Shown: positions 11,476 through 22,459 of the stretch, in pieces
Layout: every line of letters starts with the position of its first letter
Position numbering within the stretch: the first letter of the stretch is position 1
Assembly: GCA_052171275.1 (NCBI GenBank)
Contig: CM125795.1
Span: forward strand, 1,426,001-1,490,000
Length of the DNA stretch: 64,000 nucleotides
Direction of reading: 5' to 3'
Origin: Arsenophonus sp052171275
GTDB taxonomy: Bacteria > Pseudomonadota > Gammaproteobacteria > Enterobacterales > Enterobacteriaceae
Position numbers and translations under genes: made by a program
The notes under the pieces: model-generated
What the model was told of the DNA's origin: nothing
Seen by the model: the letters and a program-made list of their open reading frames with translations, nothing else
Database searches by the model: none

Positions 11476-13693
11476 AAATAATTTCCTTATAAATTTTTTA
11501 AAAATAATAATAATGTTAATAATATAAATTATCTATTATGAATAAAACATATATATTTTTTTAAAAAAAACAAAATATATTATTTAAAAATATGTAATAC
11601 TATATATTGTTATTTTTTAATTATTTTCTATATTTTTATATATAGGTAAGATTTTTATTAAAAAGTTGTGAATAAATAAAAATATATAGTAATTTACACA
11701 TATAAAATATTCACTTTTTTGAAATTTAATTATCAAATTGATGATATACTTAATAATATATTATCATATTTAAAGAACGAAATACCTTAATCTAGTGTAG
11801 ATAAATAATAATATTATTACTAATAATAATATTATGAAAACTTCTTCTATTTTTATCTATTTTTTAATAGATACTTAAAAATATAATATCTTAATAAGAT
11901 TACAAATAAACTATTTATAATAAAGAATTTTAATCAAAATTTTTATGAATATTGATAATTTTATAAAAAATTTTTATATAAATTAATAAACGTAAATTTC
12001 TAAAAAATAATCAATTAATAAACTTTATAAAAATAAATTATTAATTAAAATAAGCATTGAAAATTATATATAAATATGATGATATTAGATAATAAATTCT
12101 TTAGATATTTTGAATCTTTAATCAATTTATATTTTGTATTCAAATTACGTTAATATGATAAATAATCTAAATTATTTATAATTTATATATATTAATTAAT
12201 AAGAAAAATTTTCTTTATTTAATTTATTAAATTATATTAAGATATTTATCTTAAATAAGATATTATAATCATATTAATTAGCTATCATAAAATAAGCAAT
12301 TGAGATTAATTTAGAAATGTAAATAAATATTATTATATTTTTGATATTAACATTCTATAATAATAGATTAGAAAGAAATATTTATTATAAAATAAATATT
12401 TCTTTTAAAATTTAAATTAAAATTAAGAGTATTTGGATTATTATTAAATAATTTATATCAACTAAATTATTATAACCAATTTTAAAATTTATTATGATAT
12501 TGATAAAATAAGTTCATATTAATGATATTAATAGATTAATTTAAAAAATATAGTCTTTTTCTTAAAAAAATTGAAAATTATTTATTTTATTACTTAATGT
12601 ACTTTATATTAACATCGACAATTCTTTCTGCTAATTCCCTTGTTAAATTCAGAATATTAAATTAATAAAATAAAAATAATTAATAATAATTTTATAAGTA
12701 TTTTAATAAAAGAAAATATAATCAAAAAAAAGAATTTTTCTTAAATTAAGTTTGTTAATTAAATCATAATTTTAGTTTATTTAAATATAAAATTATTATT
12801 GTTATATATTTTTTTGAAATAATAGAATTCAAAAAAGTTATATATAGGATAAATAATTTACTAGATGATATTTTCTTTTAGAATAAAAGATAACTTAGTA
12901 AAAATCTATTCGATTTCATTTAAATTAAAAGTTATTTAAATTTTATGTTAATAATTAAAAATTATTTTTATAATAAAAAATATTTTATAGAATTTAAAAA
13001 AATAAATAATATTTAAGTTAAATATTTAACTTGGAAAGAAATTACCAAAGTTATAATTTTAGTAGTAAATATTCATAGTTTTTATTTGAAAATAGTTTCT
13101 TAAATGTTAATTTTGATCTATAAGACGAAATCTATATGAGTTTTTTTTCTAATAAAAGACTATTAATTATAAAAGATATATATACATTTATATTATATCT
13201 CTCTAATTAGTTCTAAAAAATTAATATTTTAATATATAAGTATTAAATAACTTTTAGATTCTATATACAAGTCATAAAAATCTCGAATAATTTTAATTAT
13301 TCTTAGATTAATTAAAACAATAATATTTAAAAACTTTAGTTAGGTAATTCTTTATTTATTTAAATAAAATATATTAGTATTTTATTTTTTATTAAATTTG
13401 TATATATCTAACATTAAGAAAAATAAATCTATAAAAACTTTTTCTTATTATGCCATATTTATAATTAATTATTTTTAGAACTTAATTTTTAAATATTTTG
13501 CTTTTATATCAATTTAATAAAAGTAAAACATTATTTTTAATCTATAAATATTTATTTTCTAGATTAAAATTAATAAATAATTAAAAATATTTTTAATATT
13601 TCATTTATTAACTTAAGAAAAGCATGACTAGATCATTCTTATATTCTATCTATAAATATATCAAAAATTTAATAAACCTGAAATATGAAATAA

Positions 13694-13728
13694 TTACAAT
13701 TTAAAATTATTATAATTTTAAATTGTAA
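13694..13728. repeat. 17-bp perfect inverted repeat
   Basis: Arms 13694-13710 and 13712-13728 are exact reverse complements with one base between them. No gene is adjacent. Composition is almost pure A+T, so functional significance is doubtful. Confidence 0.5.
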
Positions 13729-13886
13729 AATAATAATTATTTATAATATAAAACTTTAAAATTGTTAAAACAGCGACTATTTTTAAAATACTTAAATAAT
13801 GAATAAAAAATAATATGTATTTTAAATATGCATTAAAACTATAATAATAGTAAAAAATGAAGTTTATAAGTAAATATTTATTTATT

Positions 13887-13914
13887 AATACTTATCTTTA
13901 TAAAGATAAGTATT
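13887..13914 (+). repeat. 28-bp perfect palindrome followed by a T-rich stretch
   Basis: Bases 13887-13900 and 13901-13914 are perfect reverse complements. The plus strand continues with TTTATATAT, so the element resembles an AT-rich intrinsic terminator. No gene is recognised just upstream. Confidence 0.4.
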
Positions 13915-16787
13915 TTTATATATAACAAATATTTTTTGAAAATAGTTTATAAACAGTATATAAAGGATATATATATAAAATATATTTCCAATAAATAAAA
14001 AAATCAAAAATTATTTATGAAAATCATTATAAAATAAAGAGTTATATATAATAGAGCACAATTATGATTGTTTGTTATTAAAATGTTAAATAAAATGATT
14101 CTCCATAAATATTTTACTTTAAACAATACTAAAACATATTATTAATATTTATTAAACAAACACTTAATTTATGATTTATAAAAAATAAACAAATTAAAAT
14201 TTAATTGTAAAACATTAATTATTTATAAATTTAAGCATAGTTACATTAATATTCAACATATATATTATCTATAATAACTTATGTTTACAACATTTCTATA
14301 TATATGATAAATTGAAGTAATTGTTATCATCTAAAAGATAAGATGCATATCTTAATAAATTTTATTAAAACTTGAAGTTTTATCATTATTTCGTTTAATA
14401 TTAATTAAGAATATACTTAATAAGTATAAAGTATAAATAACATTAAAATTATTTTATATATAAATATTAATGATAAAATCGGATATCATTACTAATTAAT
14501 TATGTCATTAATCCTTTTATAGAAAATATTGCATTTTCTAACCACCAGATTTATTAATATGTTTCTAAAAAAACTATAAATAAAATATTATATTAAATAA
14601 TCTCTATATGATCAATAAATAAAATATTTAATGCCAAGAATAAAATTATAATTAAACTAGAAATAAAATCAGAGATAACCATTAAGTTATGATAATTTAG
14701 GTTAATTAGAAAAATCATTCTCACACATATAAGTTGATTAATTAGCTTAGTTATAAAGATAACTATAAGATGGATTAAGCTATAGAAAAATTATTTAAAT
14801 TATATAATTTTATTTTTTTTACCATTTTAGAAATAAAATAAAAACAGTATAAAAAATATATGATATATTTTCATTTTTAATCAAATGATAATATTACTCG
14901 AAAAATAAGTATATAATATTTAATTTTGTTCAAAATAATAGATGCTATTCTTATAATGTATTATTTTATATAATGTAGAAAACAATTCTAAATAGTTAAA
15001 AATCTTAGATGTAAAACCGATAGTGAATATCATTGATTGTATAATGATCTATTTCTTAGCAATTAATAAGTTTCCTATTTAACATTATTTAAATCATATA
15101 AAGTTACTAAATAAATATAAAAAATATAAAATATATAAATATAACTTATTATATTTATTTAATATAATTTTTATTATTTAATATTATATATTTTATATTT
15201 ACAGTTAATATACTGTTTTTAGAAAGTATGATTTTAATATTATTAGTAATATCTTATATTATAGCATTATCTTTTAATATATTGAATTACTTATTGCTTT
15301 AACAAAATAGTATTAAAAATTAATAATATTCTTTATGCAACTAATATCGATATTTAATTCCAATAGAATATTTAAAATTACAATATAATTCAAAATTATT
15401 TAAATTAAATATACATTATTAAACAATTAAATCTAACTCAATAATATATTAATTTTCATGTTAATACATTCATTTTAATATCCAGAATTTTTCTATAAAG
15501 ATTTATTATAAACACCCAAAATATAAATCATAAAACGTTAAAATTATTGTTAAATTACAAAGATAAGTAAATAAAAACTTTAAGTATTAATAGTAAAAGA
15601 AAAAATTTTGCTATGATCATATATCATTTTCTTAATCAATATAAGGTATTTATACAAATTTATATGATTATAAATATTTAACGAAATAAATTTAGATATT
15701 TCTTATTAAGTATTTATATAGTAAATACTTAAGTAATTTACTTAGTAATTTAAATAAATTTGCTAAAATAGTAAATATATGTTTTTCTATATTTTAATGA
15801 TTATTATGATTATTTGCAAAAAAGTTATGAATTTCATGATTTTTTAATCAATTAACTTTATAATTTATATTAATATAATTAGTAATAATGAAATTAATGA
15901 TTATTATTTAATTACTATTTAATGAAGTAAATTTTTGTTTTTTAAAAAAAGCAAAAATTTAACATTATATTCTGTAATTTTATTAATTTAAAAATAATTA
16001 AATATTGTATATCGAATAATAAAAAATAGTTGATCATTATTTTTTATTTTATTTTTAATTTATCTGAAATATCTAACTCGTTTAACAAAAAATATTTGTT
16101 TTTCCACTATTTTTGATTTAATTAAAATTAATAGTAGTTATATATTAATTGAATAAACTTATTAGTTTTTTAAAATTTAAATATCTCAAATTTTTACTGT
16201 ATAAATAACTATTATTTATTATTAAGTAATGGAAAATATATTTTTATCTTATAATTATTTTGATAATTATATTTTATATGTATATATTTCTTAGTATAAT
16301 ATTTAATTTTATTTTTTTATATTAATTTTTTGTAGTTTATTTAATTTTACTATGAATAAAATGTTATTTATCTTAACTTAATTTTTATTTTTTAATAAAA
16401 AAAATCACTTTTGAGATACTTTTATAATCATATTTAATATACATTAAAATATATTTTCCGAATTAAGTTTTTATATATCATTAATATCTATAGATAAAAT
16501 ATTAATATATACTTCCTAAGTATTATTTTTATATATTATTTTTTACTTATATAATTTATAAAATTAAAATATAAACAATTTTTAATAATTACAAATATAA
16601 CTTATAAATAATCTTATTTTTATTTTATATTTTATAAGTTAAATTATAGATATGTAGATCTTAATCTAAAAAATATTTTTATTAATAAAACATAAATAAC
16701 CATTTATATTAAAGATTATTTATTTTTAAGTATTTACTTAATATTTTTAATATCGAAAATAATTCAATAAACACTATATTATCTTTC

Positions 16788-16816
16788 ACCACCTAGATAT
16801 TTTATAGCTAGGTGGT
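16788..16816. repeat. GC-containing hairpin (ACCACCTAG stem)
   Basis: Arms ACCACCTAG (16788-16796) and CTAGGTGGT (16808-16816) form a 9-bp perfect stem over an 11-nt AT loop. The GC content of the stem is far above its surroundings, suggesting a recent or selected relic such as a former terminator. Neither side has a clear T-run. Confidence 0.5.
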
Positions 16817-17127
16817 AATGTTTAATTAATAAATCAATCTATATAAATATATATAGATTAATACTAAATATTGATAATAATATTTTAGAAAATATGTAGA
16901 TATTTAATTATTAAAATTTAATTATATTTATCAGTAAATTTAACTTTAAACATTAACTAATAACATGATATAAATATCCATATTATATTATAATAAAAAA
17001 TTAAAAAAAATTTTTTAATTTAATTCTAAAATTTCATACTTAAATATTTATTATAACTTATAAAATACAATAATTATAAAATAGTTATATATTGTATAAT
17101 ACTATATGGTTTAATTTTATATAAGTT

Positions 17128-17168
17128 ATCGTATTTACTTCATAGCATAACTATGAAGTAAATACGAT
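17128..17168. repeat. 18-bp perfect hairpin downstream of tsaB
   Basis: Arms 17128-17145 and 17151-17168 are perfect reverse complements with a 5-nt loop (CATAA). It is one of two strong hairpins spaced 35 nt apart, 195-305 nt beyond the tsaB stop codon. A bidirectional terminator is possible, but no clean U-tract follows in the tsaB direction. Confidence 0.6.
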
Positions 17169-17203
17169 TTAATTATTATTATTTAAATATCACAATATTT
17201 TAT

Positions 17204-17238
17204 ATATCTTTATGTTTTCTTAGAAAACATAAAGATAT
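17204..17238. repeat. 17-bp perfect hairpin downstream of tsaB
   Basis: Arms 17204-17220 and 17222-17238 are perfect reverse complements around one base; the physical loop would open by one or two pairs. It lies closer to tsaB than the 17128 hairpin and could act with it as a double terminator. Confidence 0.6.
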
Positions 17239-17432
17239 CTTATTTGTGTATTGCTGATAAATTTTAATATATACTCAGATTTATACTTTAAATTGGTTAA
17301 AATATAAATTAAAATATATTAAAAAATAAATAATAGAACAATAAAAATAGTTTTTATTGTTATCTTATGTTATAATTAATATTTTATTTTTATAAAAAAA
17401 TTTTTTAAGATATTTAATTATTTAAAATAATA

Positions 17433-18128
17433 TCAATGATCAGATAATTTTTTTAAATTAATTTTATTGCGTAAATAGACTGGCCTAGCTTCTTCAGCAA
17501 CAATTGTCTTACACGTTTCTAATTTTTGTAATGCTAAAAATAACATATCTTTAGCATCTGGTAAATAAATATCACTTTCTAATAAACTTAAATTTGTCAT
17601 TTTTAATATAGGATAAGATAACCAACCTGTTCCAACAATTGTCCACTGATCATTTAATTTGTTTATTATGGATAAAAACTGCTCTGGCTTAAGTACTGAT
17701 TCACTTTCTTCACCTTGCCAATAACCACCTAATTTAAGTTGATAACAAGCAGAATAAATTTCTCCCATTCTTGCATCTATCGCTACTAATACTTTTTTTG
17801 CCCCTAATTGACGAGAAGCTCCTTGGGCCATGGTTAATAAAGAAGAAATTCCTATCATTGGTATGTTGGCTCCAAATGCCAATCCTTGAGCAATTCCTAC
17901 AGAAATACGAATACCAGTAAAGCTACCTGGTCCATGCCCAAAAACCAAAAGATCAATATTATGTAAATTTAAATGTGCATCAATAAGACATTGTTCTACC
18001 ATTTGTAATATTTTTCTAGTATGCACTCGAGGTGAAACTGAGAATTGAGTAAAAATTTCACCACAGCTCCATATAGATACAGAACAAGATTCAGTGGATG
18101 AATCAATTGCTAATATATAATTAGCCAT
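17433..18128 (-). CDS. tsaB: tRNA t6A37 biosynthesis factor TsaB
   Basis: TsaB (YeaZ) is an inactive homologue of the TsaD ASKHA-fold protein. With TsaD and TsaE it forms the complex that transfers threonylcarbamoyl from TsaC-made threonylcarbamoyl-AMP to A37 of ANN-decoding tRNAs. The protein has 231 residues, exactly the E. coli length. It carries the N-terminal ILAIDSSTESCSVS motif (about 5-18), the GHGPGSFTGIRI motif (about 64-75), the AIDARMGEIYSA segment, and the conserved C-terminal PVYLRN. It stands alone; neighbours it has in E. coli (yoaA, fadD) are not recognisable. Two strong hairpins lie downstream. t6A is essential in most bacteria, which fits retention in a reduced genome. Confidence 0.96.
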   Translation of the reverse strand: MANYILAIDSSTESCSVSIWSCGEIFTQFSVSPRVHTRKILQMVEQCLIDAHLNLHNIDLLVFGHGPGSFTGIRISVGIAQGLAFGANIPMIGISSLLTMAQGASRQLGAKKVLVAIDARMGEIYSACYQLKLGGYWQGEESESVLKPEQFLSIINKLNDQWTIVGTGWLSYPILKMTNLSLLESDIYLPDAKDMLFLALQKLETCKTIVAEEARPVYLRNKINLKKLSDH

Positions 18129-18901
18129 TATTTTATTATCCTAATTATTTTATAAATAATATTAACCTATTAATATTAAGATTTTTTTAAAAAAGGTTAT
18201 CAAAAAATAAAAATTCTTTGTTTATGTTATTATTTATTATTAATAGTTTGATTTTAATTTTATTAAAAAATTAATTTTTATCTTTAAAAATATATTTTAA
18301 TAAATAAAAAAAGATAAAATATTATAAAATTTTATAAAAAAATTACAATACTAATTTTATGTTTATCGTAAATAATAATAAACATAAAATAATTGATATT
18401 AATTATTAACGAAAATTTTTTTTTAAATCAAAGAGATTATAAGTATAATCGAACGTAATGAAATATACTGATTGTCGTATAGTTCATAATTTTACTAATA
18501 AGTTTATATAAAATAACTTATTTATCGATATAAAAGTTAATTTCTCAATAATGGAATAATAAAGATTTATTCTAATATATCAATAACGTTGAAAATTGAT
18601 ACTTATTGTTAATAATGACATTAAATTTTCATTATAGAAAAGATAAATATTTATATATTTATGAAAATATACTATTATAATATTTTTGAATAAAATATTA
18701 AAAAAATAAATAGTAATTTGATTAAATTTTAATAGTAATTATAAAATTTAATATATCATTATTATTATGTTATAAATATTATAGGAATCTATAATAGTAG
18801 ATCAATGATTTTAATATAAATCTTTATTTGTATAAGAAATTAAATTAATAAACATAATCATGAGTCTATATACGTATACTAATACAATAAAATAGTTTAA
18901 T

Positions 18902-18931
18902 ATCAATATAATCTGTAAAGATTATATTGAT
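18902..18931. repeat. 13-bp perfect stem with GTAA tetraloop
   Basis: Arms 18902-18914 and 18919-18931 are exact reverse complements and enclose GTAA, a GNRA-type tetraloop when transcribed from the plus strand. The stem continues into an AT-rich flank. No neighbouring gene explains it. Confidence 0.45.
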
Positions 18932-20406
18932 TATTGTTATAATATTAAAAATAATATTTATTATTTTTAATATTAATTTATAATAAAAAATTAATATTTT
19001 ATTTCTTTAATAGTTAGCATTTTTGAATAATTTAAAATTTTCTATATTTATATTTTATCTATTCTATCAATAATAGAATTTGATTCAATTACTTAATCAT
19101 TAATCACAAAATATATACAAGTAAATTAATCAAATCATACAATCTCATTTTATCAATAAATATCAATTTATTATATTTTTTGAAAAAAATAAGTTTTAGG
19201 ATATTTATAAGCATTAAACTATAGTTACTATTTATTCTAATTATCTTATAAATAAGAAAATATATAATTTATTTAATATAGTAAAAATTAAAAAATTATA
19301 TTTTTAACTTTATCCATAATAATTTTCTTCTATTTCAAAATAGTTACTATTTTATATATGATTAAGTTCTTCAAATTAACTCATATATTATTATAAATTG
19401 AATAATCAATGGCTATATGAATTATTTATTATTTCATTTTTATGAAAACCTAATATTCAATATTTAATAAAAATATTTTTATATAGGTAATCTATAAAAT
19501 CAATAAATTATATAATAACTAATACAATCTTTACTTACTTTATAAGTAATACTAAAATTTATTATTAATATTATTGTATATTAATAATACAAATATAAAT
19601 ATTTAAAATTAAAGACCACTTGTATTAAATATAAAATACGATCTAATCTTTTTTTAATGAGATAATAAATAGTATTTTATATAGAATATAAGACTTAATG
19701 AAAATATCATTCATAACTACTGTTTAATTTTTATATAATCTATTTTATTAATTTTTATTTAATTCAGTAAATACATGATATCAATATCAATCTATTTATG
19801 AATTTTAAAACTTATTTCAAAAAAATAAAAACTTTATTTTAGACTTTTAATTAATATTGATATCATCACATTATTATCATTTATATTAAAGATTAATGTA
19901 ATATTTTTTTTGAAAATTTGATTTATCCATTAAACCTATTGATTTAAAATATGTTATATATAATATTAATTATTAATTTTTAAGTTTATTAATCATATAT
20001 TTAAAGATAATTTATATTATTTAATTTATCATTTTAAAATTAATATAAGTATTAATTAATAATTTTAATTTAAATTATTAATTTAATTTTTATAATTTAA
20101 CACTTACTATTATAAAATTTATTATTAATTTAATTATTATTATAATGGAATGTTGATTTTACAATATTTACTTATTTTTAACTTAAACTATTGAAATAAA
20201 ATATTTATAAATAAAACAGTATTATATTTTATAACTTTGCTTACAAAAATAAACATCAGTAAATATAATAATATTATTAGTAATATACTATTTTATCATT
20301 TTGATATTTTCATTAAATATATAAATAAATCATTATAACTAGAATTAAATAATAATATGAAATTAAATATTAGTTAATTATTTTCATAATATTTAAAATA
20401 AAATAG

Positions 20407-20426
20407 ATTATATTATATTATATTAT
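20407..20426. repeat. Short ATTAT tandem repeat
   Basis: Four perfect copies of the 5-mer ATTAT occur in a row, followed by partial units. It is a simple repeat expected in very AT-rich DNA and prone to slippage. Confidence 0.6.
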
Positions 20427-21295
20427 ATATTTATTTTTTTATAAATATATATTTATAAATAATTAATTTATTATAATTAAAATTTTTTTATCTTATAACT
20501 ATAAAATTATAATATTGATTATATTTTACATCTTTAATTATTTAACATTATCTTTATTTCTCTATGTTTTAAGTTAAATTGTTTTAATTTCTTATTAATA
20601 ATTATAAATTTCCATATTATAATATAATTTTTAAAAATATTGTTGTTATATTTTTACTTAAGTAAATATTAATTAATATATAATATTACTATAATTTATC
20701 TTATTTTTATTATTATTATTTTATTTATATATAAAATAATTTTTATTTTTTATAAAAAAATAATAGTATACATTATACTATAAAAAATATATTTACATAT
20801 ATAAAATAATATAATTAAATTTTTATAATAAGATTAAAATATAATAGAATATTATATTATTTTTTTAAAAATAAAATTTATTTAAAAAATGAATTTAGAG
20901 TAAAAGTTTAATTATCAATTGAAAAATTTTAATTAATTTATTTTTTAATATTTTAAAAAATATTATTTATTATTTTTGTTTAAATAAAAAATTAATTAAT
21001 TAGTAATTACTATAAAAGTAAAAATACTCTGATTAATTCTTAATATTAATTTAATAATAATAACTACTACCAATAAAAATCATAAAATTAATTACTAAAA
21101 TAATTAAAATATAAATAATAATATTATTTTAAATAAACTTCAATAATATTTTATATAATATTAATTAAAAATAAATAATATAATATCTAATAGATTTTGT
21201 TAAAAAAAAATACATAAGTAATAATAAAATAAATTCTTTATTTCATTCACTAATCTTAAATTACTATATTTATTTTTTTGAAATATAAAATTTAA

Positions 21296-21640
21296 TTATG
21301 CTAATTTTATAACAACAATACCTATAATCAATAAAATAATTCCACCCCAACCTTTATAATTTAATCTTTGATTAAATAAAAACCAACCGGCTGTAACAGT
21401 TGCTATTACACCAAGAGCCCCCCAAAGTGCATAAGCAGTAGAAAGTTCAATACCATTTACAGCTATAGTTAATGCACTAAAAGCACTTAAAACAGCAATT
21501 AAAGATAGCATACCTATCCATAATCTCTTGAATCCATTTGATAACTTTAAAAAAATATTAGCTACTATTTCTAAAATAACAGCTAAAAATAGAAATGTAG
21601 TATGCCACCATTGATATTCTGCTAACATATTATTACTCAT
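21296..21640 (-). CDS. mdtI: Spermidine export SMR protein MdtI
   Basis: MdtI is one half of the heteromeric small-multidrug-resistance transporter MdtJI, which exports spermidine across the inner membrane. The sequence predicts four transmembrane helices. It carries the membrane-embedded glutamate in helix 1 (LEIVANIFLKLS, E24) and the AYALWG motif in helix 3. It has 114 residues against 109 in E. coli. The extra residues are at the N-terminus, so the second in-frame ATG (21628, MLAEYQWWH) may be the true start; neither start has a strong ribosome-binding site. It lies 48 nt downstream of mdtJ on the same strand and is surely co-transcribed. Retention of a polyamine exporter in such a reduced genome is unusual. 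Confidence 0.93.
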   Translation of the reverse strand: MSNNMLAEYQWWHTTFLFLAVILEIVANIFLKLSNGFKRLWIGMLSLIAVLSAFSALTIAVNGIELSTAYALWGALGVIATVTAGWFLFNQRLNYKGWGGIILLIIGIVVIKLA

Positions 21641-21688
21641 TAATAATTTCAGTCATTTATATAATATTTTATCGTAATTTCACTTATT

Positions 21689-22030
21689 CTATTGAATATA
21701 ATGTATTAATTTTTTAGTACCTGATTTTATAAGTGCTATACCAATAATTAGTAAAACTATTCCAATAATTTTCATCGTCGATAATGATTCATCAAACAAC
21801 ATGGCACTAAATGCTGTTATAAAAATTATCCCAATGCCCTCCCATAGAGCATAAGCTACTCCAAGAGCAACTTTTTTTATCGCAATTGATAATAATATAT
21901 AAGATGAAACAATCATAAAATACATTATAAATAAACCAGTTATATCTCCGCTAACACTAGAATGCTTCATTGATAAAGTACCAATGACTTCTGTAATAAT
22001 TGCTAATGTTAAAAATATCCAATAAATCAT
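21689..22030 (-). CDS. mdtJ: Spermidine export SMR protein MdtJ
   Basis: MdtJ is the partner subunit of MdtI; both are required for spermidine excretion in E. coli. It has 113 residues (121 in E. coli, the difference at the hydrophilic C-terminus). Four hydrophobic helices are evident, with the helix-1 glutamate E14 in IITEVIGTLSMKHSS and the diagnostic ALGVAYALWEGIGI block near residues 55-68. A clear AGGAA Shine-Dalgarno sits 8 nt before the ATG. The ATG overlaps the stop codon of an upstream 76-codon frame as TAATG, suggesting translational coupling to a leader ORF. Gene order mdtJ-mdtI is as in E. coli. Confidence 0.94.
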   Translation of the reverse strand: MIYWIFLTLAIITEVIGTLSMKHSSVSGDITGLFIMYFMIVSSYILLSIAIKKVALGVAYALWEGIGIIFITAFSAMLFDESLSTMKIIGIVLLIIGIALIKSGTKKLIHYIQ

Positions 22031-22260
22031 TATATTTTCCTATTGTTGCTAATTATCATAGCAATGGGATAAATAACTAAATTATTAATAACTAAGTTAT
22101 CATTTAAATTAAAAACAGAATTATAGATAAAACATATTAGCAACAGAAAAACATACAAAACATCATACCAATGATGTTCATTATAAATAATGGATATTTT
22201 TGATAAAAAAAAGATGATGGTTATTATACGTTGATTTTTAACGTTTTTGACGCTAAACAT
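22030..22260 (-). CDS. Possible mdtJI leader ORF (MdtU-like position)
   Basis: This 76-codon frame ends with a TAA that overlaps the mdtJ ATG by one base. Its predicted product has one hydrophobic stretch (DVLYVFLLLICFIYN, about residues 33-47) and no recognised domain. In E. coli a short upstream ORF, mdtU, lies in the mdtJI leader, and its translation is needed for spermidine-dependent mdtJI expression. This frame occupies the same position, but I cannot confirm homology and it is much longer than the roughly 34-codon mdtU. No good ribosome-binding site precedes the ATG at 22260. A shorter frame with internal ATGs (near 22174) could be the translated one. Composition here is less AT-extreme than elsewhere between genes, which suggests constraint. 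Confidence 0.35.
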   Translation of the reverse strand: MFSVKNVKNQRIITIIFFLSKISIIYNEHHWYDVLYVFLLLICFIYNSVFNLNDNLVINNLVIYPIAMIISNNRKI

Positions 22261-22278
22261 GACTGTTTATTTCATTTA

Positions 22279-22299
22279 TCACACGGCCCATCCATGTGA
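22279..22299 (-). promoter_or_regulatory. GC-rich hairpin in the mdtJI leader
   Basis: On the minus strand TCACATGG, loop ATGGG, CCGTGTGA forms an 8-bp stem with one G-U pair. It ends 19 nt before the leader ORF start and about 250 nt before mdtJ. Such GC-rich structure is exceptional in this window, so it is probably a maintained 5'-UTR element. Whether it senses polyamines or is a terminator/attenuator stem cannot be told from sequence. Confidence 0.45.
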
Positions 22300-22459
22300 T
22301 ATTCTATGATTCCTAACATTGATATAATCAATACTAAAATAGTTTTATATCATAAATATGATAATTATTCAAATAATTATCATATATTCTAATTAAATAT
22401 AAAATGCTTAAATAAGATTAATAAATCTTAACATATTACTTATATATAATATATGAAAA

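Larger units (their letters stand above)
11476..17432. other. Six-kilobase eroded gap between fabI and tsaB
   Basis: No intact gene. Islands with protein-like fragments occur on the minus strand near 12600-12660 (fragment LTRELAERIVDVN) and on the plus strand near 14510-14560 (fragment IENIAFSNHQIY). Neither could be assigned. Several hairpins are present: 13694-13728, 13887-13914, 16788-16816, 17128-17168 and 17204-17238. Confidence 0.55.
18129..21295. other. Three-kilobase eroded gap between tsaB and mdtI
   Basis: No intact gene and no remnant I could align. It contains a 13-bp hairpin closed over a GTAA (GNRA-type) loop at 18902-18931 and four perfect copies of the 5-mer ATTAT at 20407-20426. 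Confidence 0.55.

Noticed and set aside
12600..12660. Minus-strand fragment FNILNLTRELAERIVDVN resembling part of RNase II (LDIVAEPRRIANRIVEEA)
   Set aside because: Only a short stretch matches and the flanks do not continue. In E. coli rnb lies on the other side of fabI, so gene order does not support the assignment.
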